The notes under the pieces: model-generated
Databases searched by the model: none
Told to the model about the DNA's origin: nothing
What the model saw: only the letters and a program-made list of their open reading frames with translations
Program-made: the position numbers and the translations under genes
In this document: positions 25,727-35,361 of the stretch, piece after piece
Layout: every line of letters begins with the position of its first letter
Numbering within the stretch: the first letter of the stretch is position 1
Assembly (NCBI RefSeq): GCF_000367365.1
Contig: NZ_BARF01000008.1
Coordinates: forward strand, 1-64,000
Origin: Streptomyces prunicolor NBRC 13075
GTDB lineage: Bacteria > Actinomycetota > Actinomycetes > Streptomycetales > Streptomycetaceae
Length of the DNA stretch: 64,000 bases
Direction: 5' to 3'

Positions 25727-26932
25727 ATGCCTCGTTGGAGGGCCTTGCCGGATGAACTCGATCCGCAGGTCAGAGAGTTCGCGAGCCAGTTGCGCAGGCT
25801 CGTGGACCGCAGCGGCCTGAGCATCGCGGCGGTGGCCGACCGCACGGGCTACAGCAAGACATCCTGGGACCGTTACCTCAACGGCCGGCTCCTCGCACCG
25901 AAGGGCGCGATCGTCGCCCTGGCCGAGGTCACCGGTACCGATCCCGTTCATCTGACCACGATGTGGGAGCTCGCCGAGCGCGCCTGGAGCCGCTCGGAGA
26001 TGCGGCACGACCTGACCATGGAGGCGCTCCGGATCTCCCAGGCGCGTGACGCGCTGGGTGAGCCCGCGGCGCCCCCGGCGAGCGCGCCGAGTGGCAAGAC
26101 GGCACGTAAGGGCGGCGGCAGCGTCACCGCCACCCCGGGCATCGCGGGCCCGGCGGGAGTGTCCCCGACGGTGCCGCCGCAGCCGACGGCGCCCGAGAGG
26201 GACGTACGGGAAGGCGTACGGGAAAGTGCCTCGAAGGACGTGCGGGAGAGTGCTTCGAAGGTCGCCAACTCGTGGGGGATCGCCGGGTATTCGGGGCCGA
26301 AGCAGACGGGCGGCGGCGGGGACGGTTCCGCGGCGGTGCCGTCCGGGCCGGTGCCGGGGCAGGCGCAGCCCGGCGGGCCGGGTCGTATACCGGAGGTGTC
26401 CGGGCCGTCCGGTGGATCCGGGTCGTCCGGTGTCGGGCGGCGGGCGCTGATGTTCGGGGCCGGGGTCCTCGGGGTGCTGGTCGTGATCGCGGCCGTGTTC
26501 CTGTTCACCAACAAGGGCGGTGGGGACAAGGAGGCCGGGGCCGCGCACACCTCGGCCTCGGCGTCCGCCGGCGCCAACCCCGACCTGCCGCCCGGGGTGA
26601 AGTGCGTGGACGCGGGCTGCACCGGCAAGGACGCCGAGGCGATGGGCTGCACCACGGACGCGGGCGCGGTGACCACCGCCAAGACCGCGACCGTCGGCAC
26701 GACCGTCGTCGAGGTCCGCTACAGCAAGACGTGCGGTGCCGCCTGGGGCCGGATCACCACGGGTGTGGTGGGGGACTCCGTGCAGGTCAGCGCGGGGACC
26801 GCCAAGGAGACCGACAGCATCACGGCGGGCGGTGACGCCATCGCCTACACGCCGATGGTGGCCGTGAAGGACGCGGGCGAGGCGAAGGCCTGCGTGACGC
26901 TGGCGTCGGGGCAGAAGGGGTGCACCACCTAG
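25727..26932 (+). CDS. HTH membrane protein with extracytoplasmic DUF2690 domain
   Basis: A 401-residue protein. The cytoplasmic N-terminal HTH is ALPDELDPQVREFASQLRRLVDRSGLSIAAVADRTGYSKTSWDRYLN. A long Ala/Gly/Pro/Ser-rich linker follows, then one membrane helix (ALMFGAGVLGVLVVIAAVFLFT, near residue 250). An external DUF2690 domain has conserved Cys (VKCVDAGCTGKDAEAMGC ... YSKTCGAAWGRI ... KACVTLASGQKGC). The architecture suggests signalling from outside to DNA. ATG 25727 follows AGAGGGGGG. A TTGACA lies at 25647-25652 but I find no matching -10. Ends at a strong hairpin. Confidence 0.85.
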   Translation: MPRWRALPDELDPQVREFASQLRRLVDRSGLSIAAVADRTGYSKTSWDRYLNGRLLAPKGAIVALAEVTGTDPVHLTTMWELAERAWSRSEMRHDLTMEALRISQARDALGEPAAPPASAPSGKTARKGGGSVTATPGIAGPAGVSPTVPPQPTAPERDVREGVRESASKDVRESASKVANSWGIAGYSGPKQTGGGGDGSAAVPSGPVPGQAQPGGPGRIPEVSGPSGGSGSSGVGRRALMFGAGVLGVLVVIAAVFLFTNKGGGDKEAGAAHTSASASAGANPDLPPGVKCVDAGCTGKDAEAMGCTTDAGAVTTAKTATVGTTVVEVRYSKTCGAAWGRITTGVVGDSVQVSAGTAKETDSITAGGDAIAYTPMVAVKDAGEAKACVTLASGQKGCTT

Positions 26933-27048
26933 GGAGGGTCCTAGGGGCGAGGGTCTGTGGGGATTCTGTGAACGTGGGGAATGCCCCCTCCGGATCGGGG
27001 GCAGGCGGAAAGTACCCCCACGGGAGTCCGGACCCCCGGTGCCCCCAC

Positions 27049-27089
27049 GGCGGCCGTCCGGTGTTCCTCTCCCGAGCCGGACGGCCGCC
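27049..27089 (+). terminator. intrinsic terminator after the DUF2690 gene
   Basis: A perfect 13-bp stem, GGCGGCCGTCCGG (27049-27061) with its complement at 27077-27089, 15-nt loop, followed by TCATTTGTG. It lies about 115 bp after the DUF2690 gene stop. The remainder of this 334-bp gap holds the mdh promoter region. Confidence 0.75.
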
Positions 27090-27170
27090 TCATTTGTGCG
27101 GGGAGCCTGGTTCTGTGGGGTGGGCCACACGGACCCGGGAGTCCGGGATCGCGGATGCGCGATAGCCTGA

Positions 27171-28256
<1,086 letters not shown>

Positions 28257-28311
28257 TCGTCCCCCAGGCATTCGCGGGGCCGTTCTCGACGGCTCTGTCA
28301 CGGGATTGCGC

Positions 28312-28345
28312 GGGCCCTGTTCCGGTTACGACCGGAGCGGGGCCC
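28312..28345 (+). terminator. terminator of mdh
   Basis: Two stacked stems: GGGCCC (28312-28317) with GGGCCC (28340-28345), and TCCGGT (28321-28326) with ACCGGA (28331-28336). A 3x3 internal loop separates them. It lies 56 bp past the mdh stop. Confidence 0.7.
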
Positions 28346-28407
28346 GTTCCCTGTTTCCGCCGCTAACTTCGGAAGAGGTAAGTGGTGGGTGATTCGGGGG
28401 TTTCGTG

Positions 28408-29190
28408 ATGAGTGACTGGGGCGGCTTCAGTGCCGAACGCGAGCCGAGCGAGGAGCGCGGACAGGCGCCCTGGTCGGTGTGGTCGACGGCGGAGACGCAG
28501 ACCTCGCTGACCCCGCCGCCGTGGGTGTCACCACCGGTTCCCTTCCCGGCTCCCGTCCCGGCTCCAACTCCCGCCCCCGCGCCCGCTTCCGGCCGTCGCG
28601 CCTGGCGGCTGGTCCTCGCGGTGGCGCTCGCGGTGGTGTTGGGCGCGGGTGCCGGGGGAGGGGTCTGGTACGTCACGCACGACCGCGGCACGCACGATCA
28701 CGTGAGCGCGACGGGATCCGGATCGGCTGCTGCTGCCCCGTCGTACCGCACGGTCCAGGACCCCACCGGCTACACGCTCGACGTCCCCAAGGGCTGGACC
28801 CGTACCCAACGGCAGGGCGCGAAGGCCCCGGTGGTCACCTACGACTCCCCGGACGGCACCCGCCGCCTCCAGATCTTCCGCGTCTCCGAGAACTCCCCGG
28901 CCGAGTCCCTGGATCTCGCGGAGAACGACCCCGGCTACGGCTTCGCCCGCCAGCCCGGTTATCAAGTCATCGACCGTGCCGCCGGGCCCAGTTGGGCCGA
29001 ACTGACCTATCGCTACGACGACCAGGGCAACGGTGGGCGTCGGGTGATCGACCATCGCTTCGAGGCGGGGGACGGTTCGCTCTACGCGGTCCGGTCCAGT
29101 GGCCCCGAGTCGCTCGATCCCGCCGTGGTCCGCGCACCGCTCACCGCGGCGCTCGGCTCCTTCTGCCCGGCGGGCGCGAACTGCCGGTAG
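28408..29190 (+). CDS. single-pass membrane protein, function unknown
   Basis: A 260-residue protein. The cytoplasmic head has a Pro/Ala-rich stretch (PFPAPVPAPTPAPAPAS), then one membrane helix, WRLVLAVALAVVLGAGAGGGVWYV. An external domain of about 150 residues begins YRTVQDPTGYTLDVPKGWTRTQRQG and contains LQIFRVSENSPAESLDLAE. This form, a lipoprotein-like PsbP/Mog1-type fold after a membrane anchor, is common in actinobacterial hypotheticals and in tails of Ser/Thr kinases, but no kinase is present. ATG 28408 chosen over GTG 28405. Two Cys at the C-terminus (FCPAGANCR). Confidence 0.75.
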   Translation: MSDWGGFSAEREPSEERGQAPWSVWSTAETQTSLTPPPWVSPPVPFPAPVPAPTPAPAPASGRRAWRLVLAVALAVVLGAGAGGGVWYVTHDRGTHDHVSATGSGSAAAAPSYRTVQDPTGYTLDVPKGWTRTQRQGAKAPVVTYDSPDGTRRLQIFRVSENSPAESLDLAENDPGYGFARQPGYQVIDRAAGPSWAELTYRYDDQGNGGRRVIDHRFEAGDGSLYAVRSSGPESLDPAVVRAPLTAALGSFCPAGANCR

Positions 29191-29225
29191 GCGGGGGCGA
29201 ACTGCCCTTGGGCGGGGGCGCGTTC

Positions 29226-29915
29226 CTACTCCATCCCCTTCTTCCCCGGCGCCCAGAACGGCTTCGTGAGGACGGAACGCCGGTCCCAGCCCAACTCCCG
29301 TACGAGCACCTGCCGGACCTGCTGCACGGTACGGGCCTCCCCGGCGACGTACGCGATGCCGTCGGGCTCGGGGGCGAGGTGTTGTACGGCGTCCGGGAGT
29401 GAAGTCCCGCCCCTGGTCAGCCAGTTGAGGCGCTCGGAGTGCGTCAACGGCAGTCGGTCCGCCGCCGATTCCGTCTCCACGGCGCCGGAGACCCGCGCCC
29501 CCTCCGGCAGTGCGGCCAGCATCGCGCCGAAGGCGACCGAGGCCGTCTCCTCGCCGACGAAGACGTGGTGGGAGGCGTCGGGGCGGAGCGTGAAGGTGCC
29601 CTCGGGCTTCCGCAGGCGCACCTGCTCGCCGATGCCGACGCTCTTCCCCCAACGACCCCCGGGTCCCCCCTCGGAGTGGTCCAGCACGCACAACTCGACG
29701 GCGCCGGACGGCTCGTAGCGCCACACGGAGTACGTCCGCAGGGTCAGGCCGGTGACCAGGACGCGGACCTGTTGGCCGGGGCGGACGTCGAGGCCGGTGA
29801 GGGCGTCGCTCTCGATGCGCAGGCGGCGCATGCGGGTGGTGATCGGTTCGGCCGCGGTGACGGTGGCTCGGAGGGTGACCAGGTCGAGGACGGGGTTCAG
29901 GAGGGTGGACGGCAC
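29226..29915 (-). CDS. siderophore-interacting protein (FAD-dependent ferric reductase family)
   Basis: A 229-residue protein of the SIP/ViuB family, which releases iron from ferric siderophores using a flavin. Features are the FAD motif R-x-Y-S (LRTYSVWRYEP, near residue 80), LCVLDHSEGGPGGRWGKSVGIGEQVRLRKPEGTF, and the C-terminal NAD(P)-binding part (AYVAGEARTVQQVRQVLVRELGWDR). Slightly short for the family (usually 240-280). ATG 29915 lies 42 bp downstream of the truncated MFS gene on the same strand; siderophore reduction and export often share an operon. Confidence 0.87.
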   Translation of the reverse strand: MPSTLLNPVLDLVTLRATVTAAEPITTRMRRLRIESDALTGLDVRPGQQVRVLVTGLTLRTYSVWRYEPSGAVELCVLDHSEGGPGGRWGKSVGIGEQVRLRKPEGTFTLRPDASHHVFVGEETASVAFGAMLAALPEGARVSGAVETESAADRLPLTHSERLNWLTRGGTSLPDAVQHLAPEPDGIAYVAGEARTVQQVRQVLVRELGWDRRSVLTKPFWAPGKKGME

Positions 29916-29957
29916 TGCGGGCTCCTCGACTGGGCGGCGCGTGGGGGGAGTTGGTGA

Positions 29958-30881
29958 TCAGGAGTGGCGGGCTGGACGCGATAGTACGCGTTTCTCGTCG
30001 GACGCGATAGTGCGTGTGGTGGTCTTGCGGTCGCGGTGGCCGATGATCACGATCGCGGTGGCCGCGAGGACGATCAGGGCGACCGTGCGCAGTGCCGGGG
30101 CCATGCCGTGGGCGAGGTCGGGGTGGGCGGCCAGGATCGTGCCGGTGACCGCCACGCCCAGAGCCGCGCCGAGTTCGCGGGCCGAGGTGCCGAGACCGGA
30201 ACCGAGGCCCGTCCGGTGCGGCGGCAGCGAGGTGACGACACCGACCGTGAGCGCGGGCATGGAGAGCCCGGTGCCCGCCGAGATCACGAGCAGCCAGCAG
30301 GCGTACGTCCAGTACGGGGTGCCCGCGTCGGCGGTGGACGCGCCCAGCAGGCCCAGGCCGATGAGGGCGAGACCGGTGCCGATGACCGGGCGTGGGCGGT
30401 GCGACCAGCGGACGGCGAGTTTCGGGACGAGGGCCATGCCGATCGTCAGCGGCACGATCGCGACGCCGGTGACGGCGGCGCCGTAGCCCTTGATCTCTTG
30501 CAGGTACTGGGAGTTGACGTAGAAGAGGGAGAACAGGCCGAAGAAGCCGGTGGCCGTGCCGAGGGTGGCCGCGCGGAGGGTGGGGGAGGTGAAGACGCGC
30601 GGGTCGAGGAGTGGGGTGCGGGAGCGCAGGGCGTGGGCGGTGAAGGCCGCTATGAGTACGGCGCCTGCCGCGAACGCCGTGATGAGGCGCGGGGAGGTCC
30701 AGCCGTAGGCCGGGCCCTCGATGATGCCGAAGAGGATCGCGACCAGGCCGGTGGTCAGGAGGGCGGTGCCGGTGGGGTCGAGGTTGCTGTGCGTGGAGCG
30801 TTCCGTGCGGGGTGCGGTGAGGGTGACCGCGAGGGCGAGCAGGGCGGCCAGTGGGACCATCGCCCCGAACAGGGCACGCCA
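29958..30881 (-). pseudogene. MFS transporter, N-terminal half deleted
   Basis: Only the second half of a DHA2-type (14-helix) drug transporter remains. Homology begins abruptly at WRALFGAMVPLAALLALAV, which in intact proteins follows a large N-terminal domain, and runs through about eight helices to a normal C-terminus. The missing part would include the motif A and motif C regions. Immediately upstream at 30882 the sequence changes to a monooxygenase fragment with no stop or spacer. The longest independent start is ATG 30860, giving a 300-residue fragment. Transport function is very probably lost. Confidence 0.8.
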
Positions 30882-31767
30882 GGTACTCGTTGGAGAGGAG
30901 GATGCGCTTGCAGCCGATCGGGTCCTCGGGGGTCAGTGCGGTGCGCAAGGCGTCGTCGGTGACCTGGCGCGCGATATGGCGCCGGAACTGCCGGTCGGCG
31001 ATCTTGAGCAGCCGGGGAAACCTGGTGAACGCGGCGCCGCGTGGCTCCAGTTGCCAGTAGGTGAGCCAGCGTGAGAGTCGCTGCAAGCCCGGGATCCTGC
31101 GGAACGCGGTGCGGGCGATCGGAGCGTAGGGGTGGTCCGGCTTGGGGATGACGTGCGCGGCGTTCTTCTGGAACAGGGTCAGTCGCGCGACGCGGGGCGC
31201 GATGGCCGGGACGAACTGGACGGCCGAGGCGCCGGTGCCGACGACGGCGACGGATTTTCCGGTCAGGTCGTAGTCGTGGTTCCAGGTCGCGGAGTGGAAC
31301 TGCTCGCCCTGGAAGGTGTCGAGGCCGGGGATGCCGGGGACGAGCGGACGGTTCAGGAGGCCGGTGGCGGCGATGAGGATGTCGGCGACGTGGACGGATC
31401 CGTCCTCGAGGGTGATGGTCCAGGTGGCCGATTCCTCGTCGAACTCCGCGGTCGTCACAGGGGAGTTGAAGCGGATGTGGGGCGTGATGCCGAACGTGTC
31501 CGCGGTGTCCCGCAGGTACTGGTGGATCTCGGCCTGCGGTGCGAAGCGTCGGGACCATGCGGTGTTCTGCGCGAACGAGTACGAGTACAGGTGTGAGGGG
31601 ACGTCGCATGCGGCGCCGGGGTACGTGTTGTCCCGCCAGCAACCGCCGACGTCGTCGGCCTTCTCGAAGAGCGTCAGGTCGTGGAATCCGGCTCTCTTGA
31701 GTCGAGCGGCCATGCCGAGGCCGGCGAAGCCGGTGCCGATGATCGCGATCGAGGCGGTGTGCGCCAT
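30882..31767 (-). pseudogene. flavin monooxygenase (Baeyer-Villiger type), C-terminal half deleted
   Basis: The N-terminal 295 residues of an FMO/BVMO are present: FAD loop IIGTGFAGLGMAARLKRAGF, GGCWRDNTYPGAACDVPSHLYSYSF, FATGL-like AATGLLNRPLVPGIPGL, and NADPH loop VAVVGTGASAVQFVPAIAP. The BVMO fingerprint region F-x-G-x-x-x-H-x-x-x-W reads FQGEQFHSATW. Homology stops after KRILLSNEY, where intact enzymes continue for about 200 residues. The frame remains open past the junction into unrelated sequence. ATG 31767. Oxygenase activity is probably lost. Confidence 0.8.
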
Positions 31768-31852
31768 CTTCAGGCCCTTCCGTGATCCGTCCTGACCTCG
31801 ATGTTCCGCGTCTCGATCAGCGGGGAGGAGGTGTCCGTCGGCGCCGGAGTTG

Positions 31853-31987
31853 TTGGATTCGGCGGAGCCGCGAGAGTTGATGGATTCGGCGGGGGCCCGC
31901 AAGCTGTTGGATTCGGCGGGGGCGCGAGGGTTGTTGGATTCGGCGAGGGCTCGAAGGCTGTTGGATTCGGCGGAGGCCCGGACGGAG
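31853..31987. repeat. 27-bp tandem repeat, five copies
   Basis: Copies start at 31853, 31880, 31907, 31934 and 31961, each beginning (T/A)TGGATTCGGCG. They occupy the gap between the divergent monooxygenase fragment and the AraC gene. All six frames are open or nearly so; the frame joined to araC would read as 9-residue units LLDSAGARG. The last copy runs up to the AraC ribosome-binding site. Confidence 0.9.
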
Positions 31988-31993
31988 GCACCG

Positions 31994-33013
31994 ATGGTTC
32001 AGTGGGAGATTCCTCGGCCGCCGACCAGCGTGTCGGTGCTGGTCGACCTCGGTGTCGAGCTCGGGGTGCCCGCGACCGCGTCCCTGGCCGGCACCGGACT
32101 CACCGAAGCGGCGCTGAGCGATACCGGAACCGAGGTGACCGCACGGCAGGAGCAGGCGGTGGTCGGCAACCTGCTCGCGGCGACCGACAGCCGGGGCCAT
32201 CTCGGGCTGGAGGCCGGCAGCCGCTTCCACCTCACGTCCTTCGGCTTCTGGGGTTTCGCCCTGGTGAGCAGCCCGACCCTCGGCGCCGCGCTCAAGATCG
32301 CCCTTCAGTACCTCGACCTGACGTACGCCTGGTCGCGCTTCGACCTCCGACGCACCGGCGACGAGGCCCAGTTGGTGCTGACCGCCCCGGACGTGCCCGA
32401 GCCGTTGCGGCGCTTCACCGTCGAACGTGATCTCGCGGTCATCGCCACGCTGCAACGGGAACTCTTCTCCGCCCGGATCCAGGTCCGCCGGCTGGTGCTC
32501 GCGTTCCCGCCCGCGGACCCGGAGCCCTACGAGCAAGTCCTGCGCGTCACGCCGGAGTTCGGCGGCGACGAGACGCTGATCGCCCTGGACGCCGCCCTGC
32601 TCGACCTGCCGATGCCGCAGGCCAACGCGCACACCCAGGCGCTCGCGCAGGAGCAGTGCCGGGAACTGCTCGACCGCGGCAGCGCCCGCACCGGTGTGGC
32701 CGGCCGGGTGCGCGACCTGCTGCTGGCCCGACCCGGTGACCCGCCGACGGCCGAACACGTCGCCCGTGAACTGACGATGAGTTCCCGCACCCTCCGCGAA
32801 CGCCTGGCCGCCGAGCGGACCTCCTACCGCGAGCTGCTGGACGAGATCCGGGAGCGTCTCGCCGAGGAGATGCTCGCCGAAGGACTCGCGGTCGCCCAGG
32901 CCGCCGAACGACTCGGCTATCAGGAGGTGTCCAGTTTCTCGCACGCGTTTCGGCGCTGGAAGGGGATGGGGCCGCGCGCGTACCGGACCGCCGTGCTGAG
33001 ACGGCCAAGCTGA
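31994..33013 (+). CDS. AraC family transcriptional regulator
   Basis: A 339-residue regulator of the type with an N-terminal arabinose-binding-like domain (ATASLAGTGLTEAALSDTGTEVTARQEQAVVGNLL) and a C-terminal double HTH (TAEHVARELTMSSRTLRERLAAERTSYRELLDEIRERLAEEMLAEG, VAQAAERLGYQEVSSFSHAFRRWKGMGPRAYR). ATG 31994 follows GGAGG at 31984-31988; extending upstream would translate the 27-bp repeats. Divergent from the monooxygenase fragment, which regulators of this type often control, and upstream of a saccharopine dehydrogenase-like gene. Confidence 0.92.
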   Translation: MVQWEIPRPPTSVSVLVDLGVELGVPATASLAGTGLTEAALSDTGTEVTARQEQAVVGNLLAATDSRGHLGLEAGSRFHLTSFGFWGFALVSSPTLGAALKIALQYLDLTYAWSRFDLRRTGDEAQLVLTAPDVPEPLRRFTVERDLAVIATLQRELFSARIQVRRLVLAFPPADPEPYEQVLRVTPEFGGDETLIALDAALLDLPMPQANAHTQALAQEQCRELLDRGSARTGVAGRVRDLLLARPGDPPTAEHVARELTMSSRTLRERLAAERTSYRELLDEIRERLAEEMLAEGLAVAQAAERLGYQEVSSFSHAFRRWKGMGPRAYRTAVLRRPS

Positions 33014-33161
33014 GACCGCCAGGCTGATGGCCAAGCTGAGACGTTCGGGCTGATGTCCGGGCTGAGACGGCCGGACTGATGACTGGACTGACGGCCGCCG
33101 AAACGCACAAGTCCCGCGCCGATCGGCACCTGCCCCCACGGCTGGGCGATGGCCAAGAGTC

Positions 33162-34358
33162 ATGGCCATGGTCATGGTTACGCGCGACTGCGACATCGTC
33201 GTCTTCGGAGCGACCGGCTTCACCGGTCGGCTCGCCGCCGAGTACCTGGCCGAACATCTGCCTCCCGGCGCCCGCTGGGCCATCGCCGGCCGCAGCGCCC
33301 GGAAACTGGAGGCGGTCCGGGACGGTCTGGGTCTGCCCGACCTGCCGATCCTCGTGGCGGACTCCGCCGATCCGGCCGCGCTCGCGAAGGTTGCTGCCTC
33401 GACCCGGGTCCTGATCACGACCGTGGGCCCGTACCTGAAGTACGGCGAGGCACTCGTGAAGGCCTGCGCGGAAGCGGGCACCGACTATCTCGACCTCGCG
33501 GCGGAGCAGGAGTTCGTGGACACCATGTTCGTGAAGTACCGCACTGCCGCCACCGCCAACGGCGCCAGGATCGTGCACTCGGCGGGCTTCGATTCGGTGC
33601 CGCACGACCTCGGCACGTACTTCACCGTCAAGCACCTTCCCGAGGACGTACCGATCACCGTCGACGGGGTCGTCCAGACCTCGGCGGACTTCTCGGGCGG
33701 CACGTACCACACGGTGGTCAACTACCTTGCGCGGCTACGTCAGTGGCGTGCCGCGGCCCGAGCCCGTGCCGCCGTCGAAGGCCGGCCGACGGGGCGCCGC
33801 TCCCGGAACCCGAGCGCGTGGCCGGCGCGCCGCTTCGGACTCTGGCTCGTGCCGTTTCCCGGTGTCGACGGTCAGAACATCGCGTACTCGGGCCGGCTCC
33901 TCGACCGCTACCGACCGGACTTCACATACCGCCACTGGATCGGAACCCGCCGCTTTCCGGCCGCGGCCGGGATCATCGGCCTGGCCGTCACGCTGCTGGT
34001 CGGCGCGCAGATCAAGCCGCTGCGGTCGGTACTGCTCAGGTTGAAGGACTCGGGCGCGGGGCCGACGGAGGAGGTCCGCGCCAGGAGCACGTTCACCGCC
34101 ACCTTCCACCGCACCGGTGGCGGCCGGCACGTGGTCTGCCGGGTGTCCGGCGGCAACCCCGGCTACACCGAGACGGCCAAGATCCTCGGCGAAGCCGCGA
34201 TGAGCCTCGCCTTCGACGACCTGCCGCGGACGGTCGGTCCGGTCACACCGGCCGCCGCCATGGGCGACGCGCTGATCGACCGGCTGGTCAGGGCCGGGAT
34301 CACGTTCGAACTCGTCGAGCAACGAGTCGAGCAACGACAGGCCGGGTCAAGCACCTGA
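33162..34358 (+). CDS. saccharopine dehydrogenase NADP-binding family protein
   Basis: A 398-residue protein. The N-terminal Rossmann motif is DIVVFGATGFTGRLAAEYLAEHLP, then ARWAIAGRSARKLEAV and the family-typical YLKYGEALVKACAEAGTDYLDLAAEQEF. A hydrophobic stretch (AAAGIIGLAVTLLVGAQI) near residue 275 is typical of the trans-acting enoyl reductase-like branch. Substrate unknown; a lipid or polyketide reductase role is possible. Three in-frame ATGs occur at the start (33162, 33168, 33174). The 150-bp gap upstream holds degenerate GGCTGAGACGGCC-like repeats. Confidence 0.85.
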   Translation: MAMVMVTRDCDIVVFGATGFTGRLAAEYLAEHLPPGARWAIAGRSARKLEAVRDGLGLPDLPILVADSADPAALAKVAASTRVLITTVGPYLKYGEALVKACAEAGTDYLDLAAEQEFVDTMFVKYRTAATANGARIVHSAGFDSVPHDLGTYFTVKHLPEDVPITVDGVVQTSADFSGGTYHTVVNYLARLRQWRAAARARAAVEGRPTGRRSRNPSAWPARRFGLWLVPFPGVDGQNIAYSGRLLDRYRPDFTYRHWIGTRRFPAAAGIIGLAVTLLVGAQIKPLRSVLLRLKDSGAGPTEEVRARSTFTATFHRTGGGRHVVCRVSGGNPGYTETAKILGEAAMSLAFDDLPRTVGPVTPAAAMGDALIDRLVRAGITFELVEQRVEQRQAGSST

Positions 34359-34371
34359 CAGGTGAAGGCGT

Positions 34372-35289
34372 TCACGATGCTGTGGGGGGTGGCGGCCCCA
34401 GCCGCTTCTCGAACCAGTGGTCCGCGTACACATGGTCCACATACGCCGGAATCTCCGCGTACCCGCACGCCCGGTACATCGCCCGCGCCTCCGTGAGCGC
34501 CGCGTGCGTGTCCAGCCGTACGACAGTGAACTCGTGCTCTACGGCGGCCAGTTCCAGCTCGGCGAGGATGCGGCGGGCCAGGCCCAGGCGGCGGGCGGCG
34601 GGGTGCACCCAGACGTGCCGGATCTCGCCGACGCCCGGCTCCAGGGTCCGTAGCGCCCCGCAGGCCACGGGCCGCCCCTCCTCGTACGCGACGAAGAACG
34701 CGCCCGCGTCCCCGGTGACCTCCTCGGGCCGTACGAGATCCGTCTTGTCGAAGCCCTCGGGGAAGCGGGCGTCGAGGTCGGCGGCGTAGGCGTCGAGGCA
34801 GGCGCGGGCGTCCTCGGCGGCGCCGTCGACGAGGGTGACCGTGATGCCGGCCAGGCGGAGGAGGCGGTGGGTGGTCGCCAACGCGTGGGTGAGTTCGGTG
34901 CGTTGGGGTGCGGTGAGGGTGGTGAGGAGGCCGGCGACGAGCGCGTCGGAGCGGTGGTTCTGCTCCTTGACCTCGACGCGGCCCGCCGGGGTCAGCTCGA
35001 TCAGGCGCAGGCGGGTGTCGTGCGGGGGCACGGTCAGCCGGACCAGGCCCTGCGCCTCCAGGGACTTCGCCATCCGGCTCAAGTAGCCCGCGTCCAGGGC
35101 GAGTCGGCCGCGCAGTTCGCGCAGCGAGACGCCGTCACCGATCTCGAAGAGCAGCCGGGCCTCGCCGAGGGGGCGGTCCTGGCCGAGGTAGTGGTCGTCG
35201 AGGGCGCCGATGCGGCGGGTGAAGTAGCGGTTGAAGTGCCGGAAGGCCGCTACGTCCGCGGGTGACACCGGGTTCGTGACTGGCTCCAT
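34372..35289 (-). CDS. MarR-type HTH fused to GNAT acetyltransferase
   Basis: A 305-residue fusion. Residues 1-140 form a MarR winged helix (EARLLFEIGDGVSLRELRGRLALDAGYLSRMAKSLEAQGLVRLTVPPHDTRLRLIELTPAG). Residues 150-300 form a GNAT domain (acetyl-CoA loop in VHPAARRLGLARRILAELELAA; VRLDTHAALTEARAMYRACGYAEIP). The two-domain form is a recognised family. ATG 35289. TTTGACTTTAGTCAAAG at about 35296-35312 upstream is a perfect inverted repeat and a likely MarR autoregulatory site. Substrate of the transferase unknown. Confidence 0.93.
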   Translation of the reverse strand: MEPVTNPVSPADVAAFRHFNRYFTRRIGALDDHYLGQDRPLGEARLLFEIGDGVSLRELRGRLALDAGYLSRMAKSLEAQGLVRLTVPPHDTRLRLIELTPAGRVEVKEQNHRSDALVAGLLTTLTAPQRTELTHALATTHRLLRLAGITVTLVDGAAEDARACLDAYAADLDARFPEGFDKTDLVRPEEVTGDAGAFFVAYEEGRPVACGALRTLEPGVGEIRHVWVHPAARRLGLARRILAELELAAVEHEFTVVRLDTHAALTEARAMYRACGYAEIPAYVDHVYADHWFEKRLGPPPPTAS

Positions 35290-35295
35290 AGTTCT

Positions 35296-35312
35296 TTGAC
35301 TTTAGTCAAAGG
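35296..35312 (-). promoter_or_regulatory. probable MarR operator
   Basis: CTTTGACTTTAGTCAAAG, an inverted repeat with CTTTGACT/AGTCAAAG arms, lies 6-7 bp upstream of the MarR-GNAT start. It is AT-rich against a very GC-rich background, typical of MarR autoregulatory sites. Confidence 0.6.
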
Positions 35313-35361
35313 AGTCGGGGGGGTCCATGGTCGTGGTGCGGCTGCCGTGCCCTGCCCTCGT

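Noticed and set aside
28528..30882. Continuation of the monooxygenase frame past the deletion junction, which could be read as a giant fusion protein
   Set aside because: Beyond 30882 this frame is out of phase with the MFS and siderophore-interacting genes and shows only Pro/Arg/His-rich sequence, so it is not a real fusion domain.
31850..31993. N-terminal extension of the AraC regulator through the 27-bp repeats
   Set aside because: GGAGG lies just before ATG 31994, and the added residues are pure repeat translation, so the extension is probably not made.
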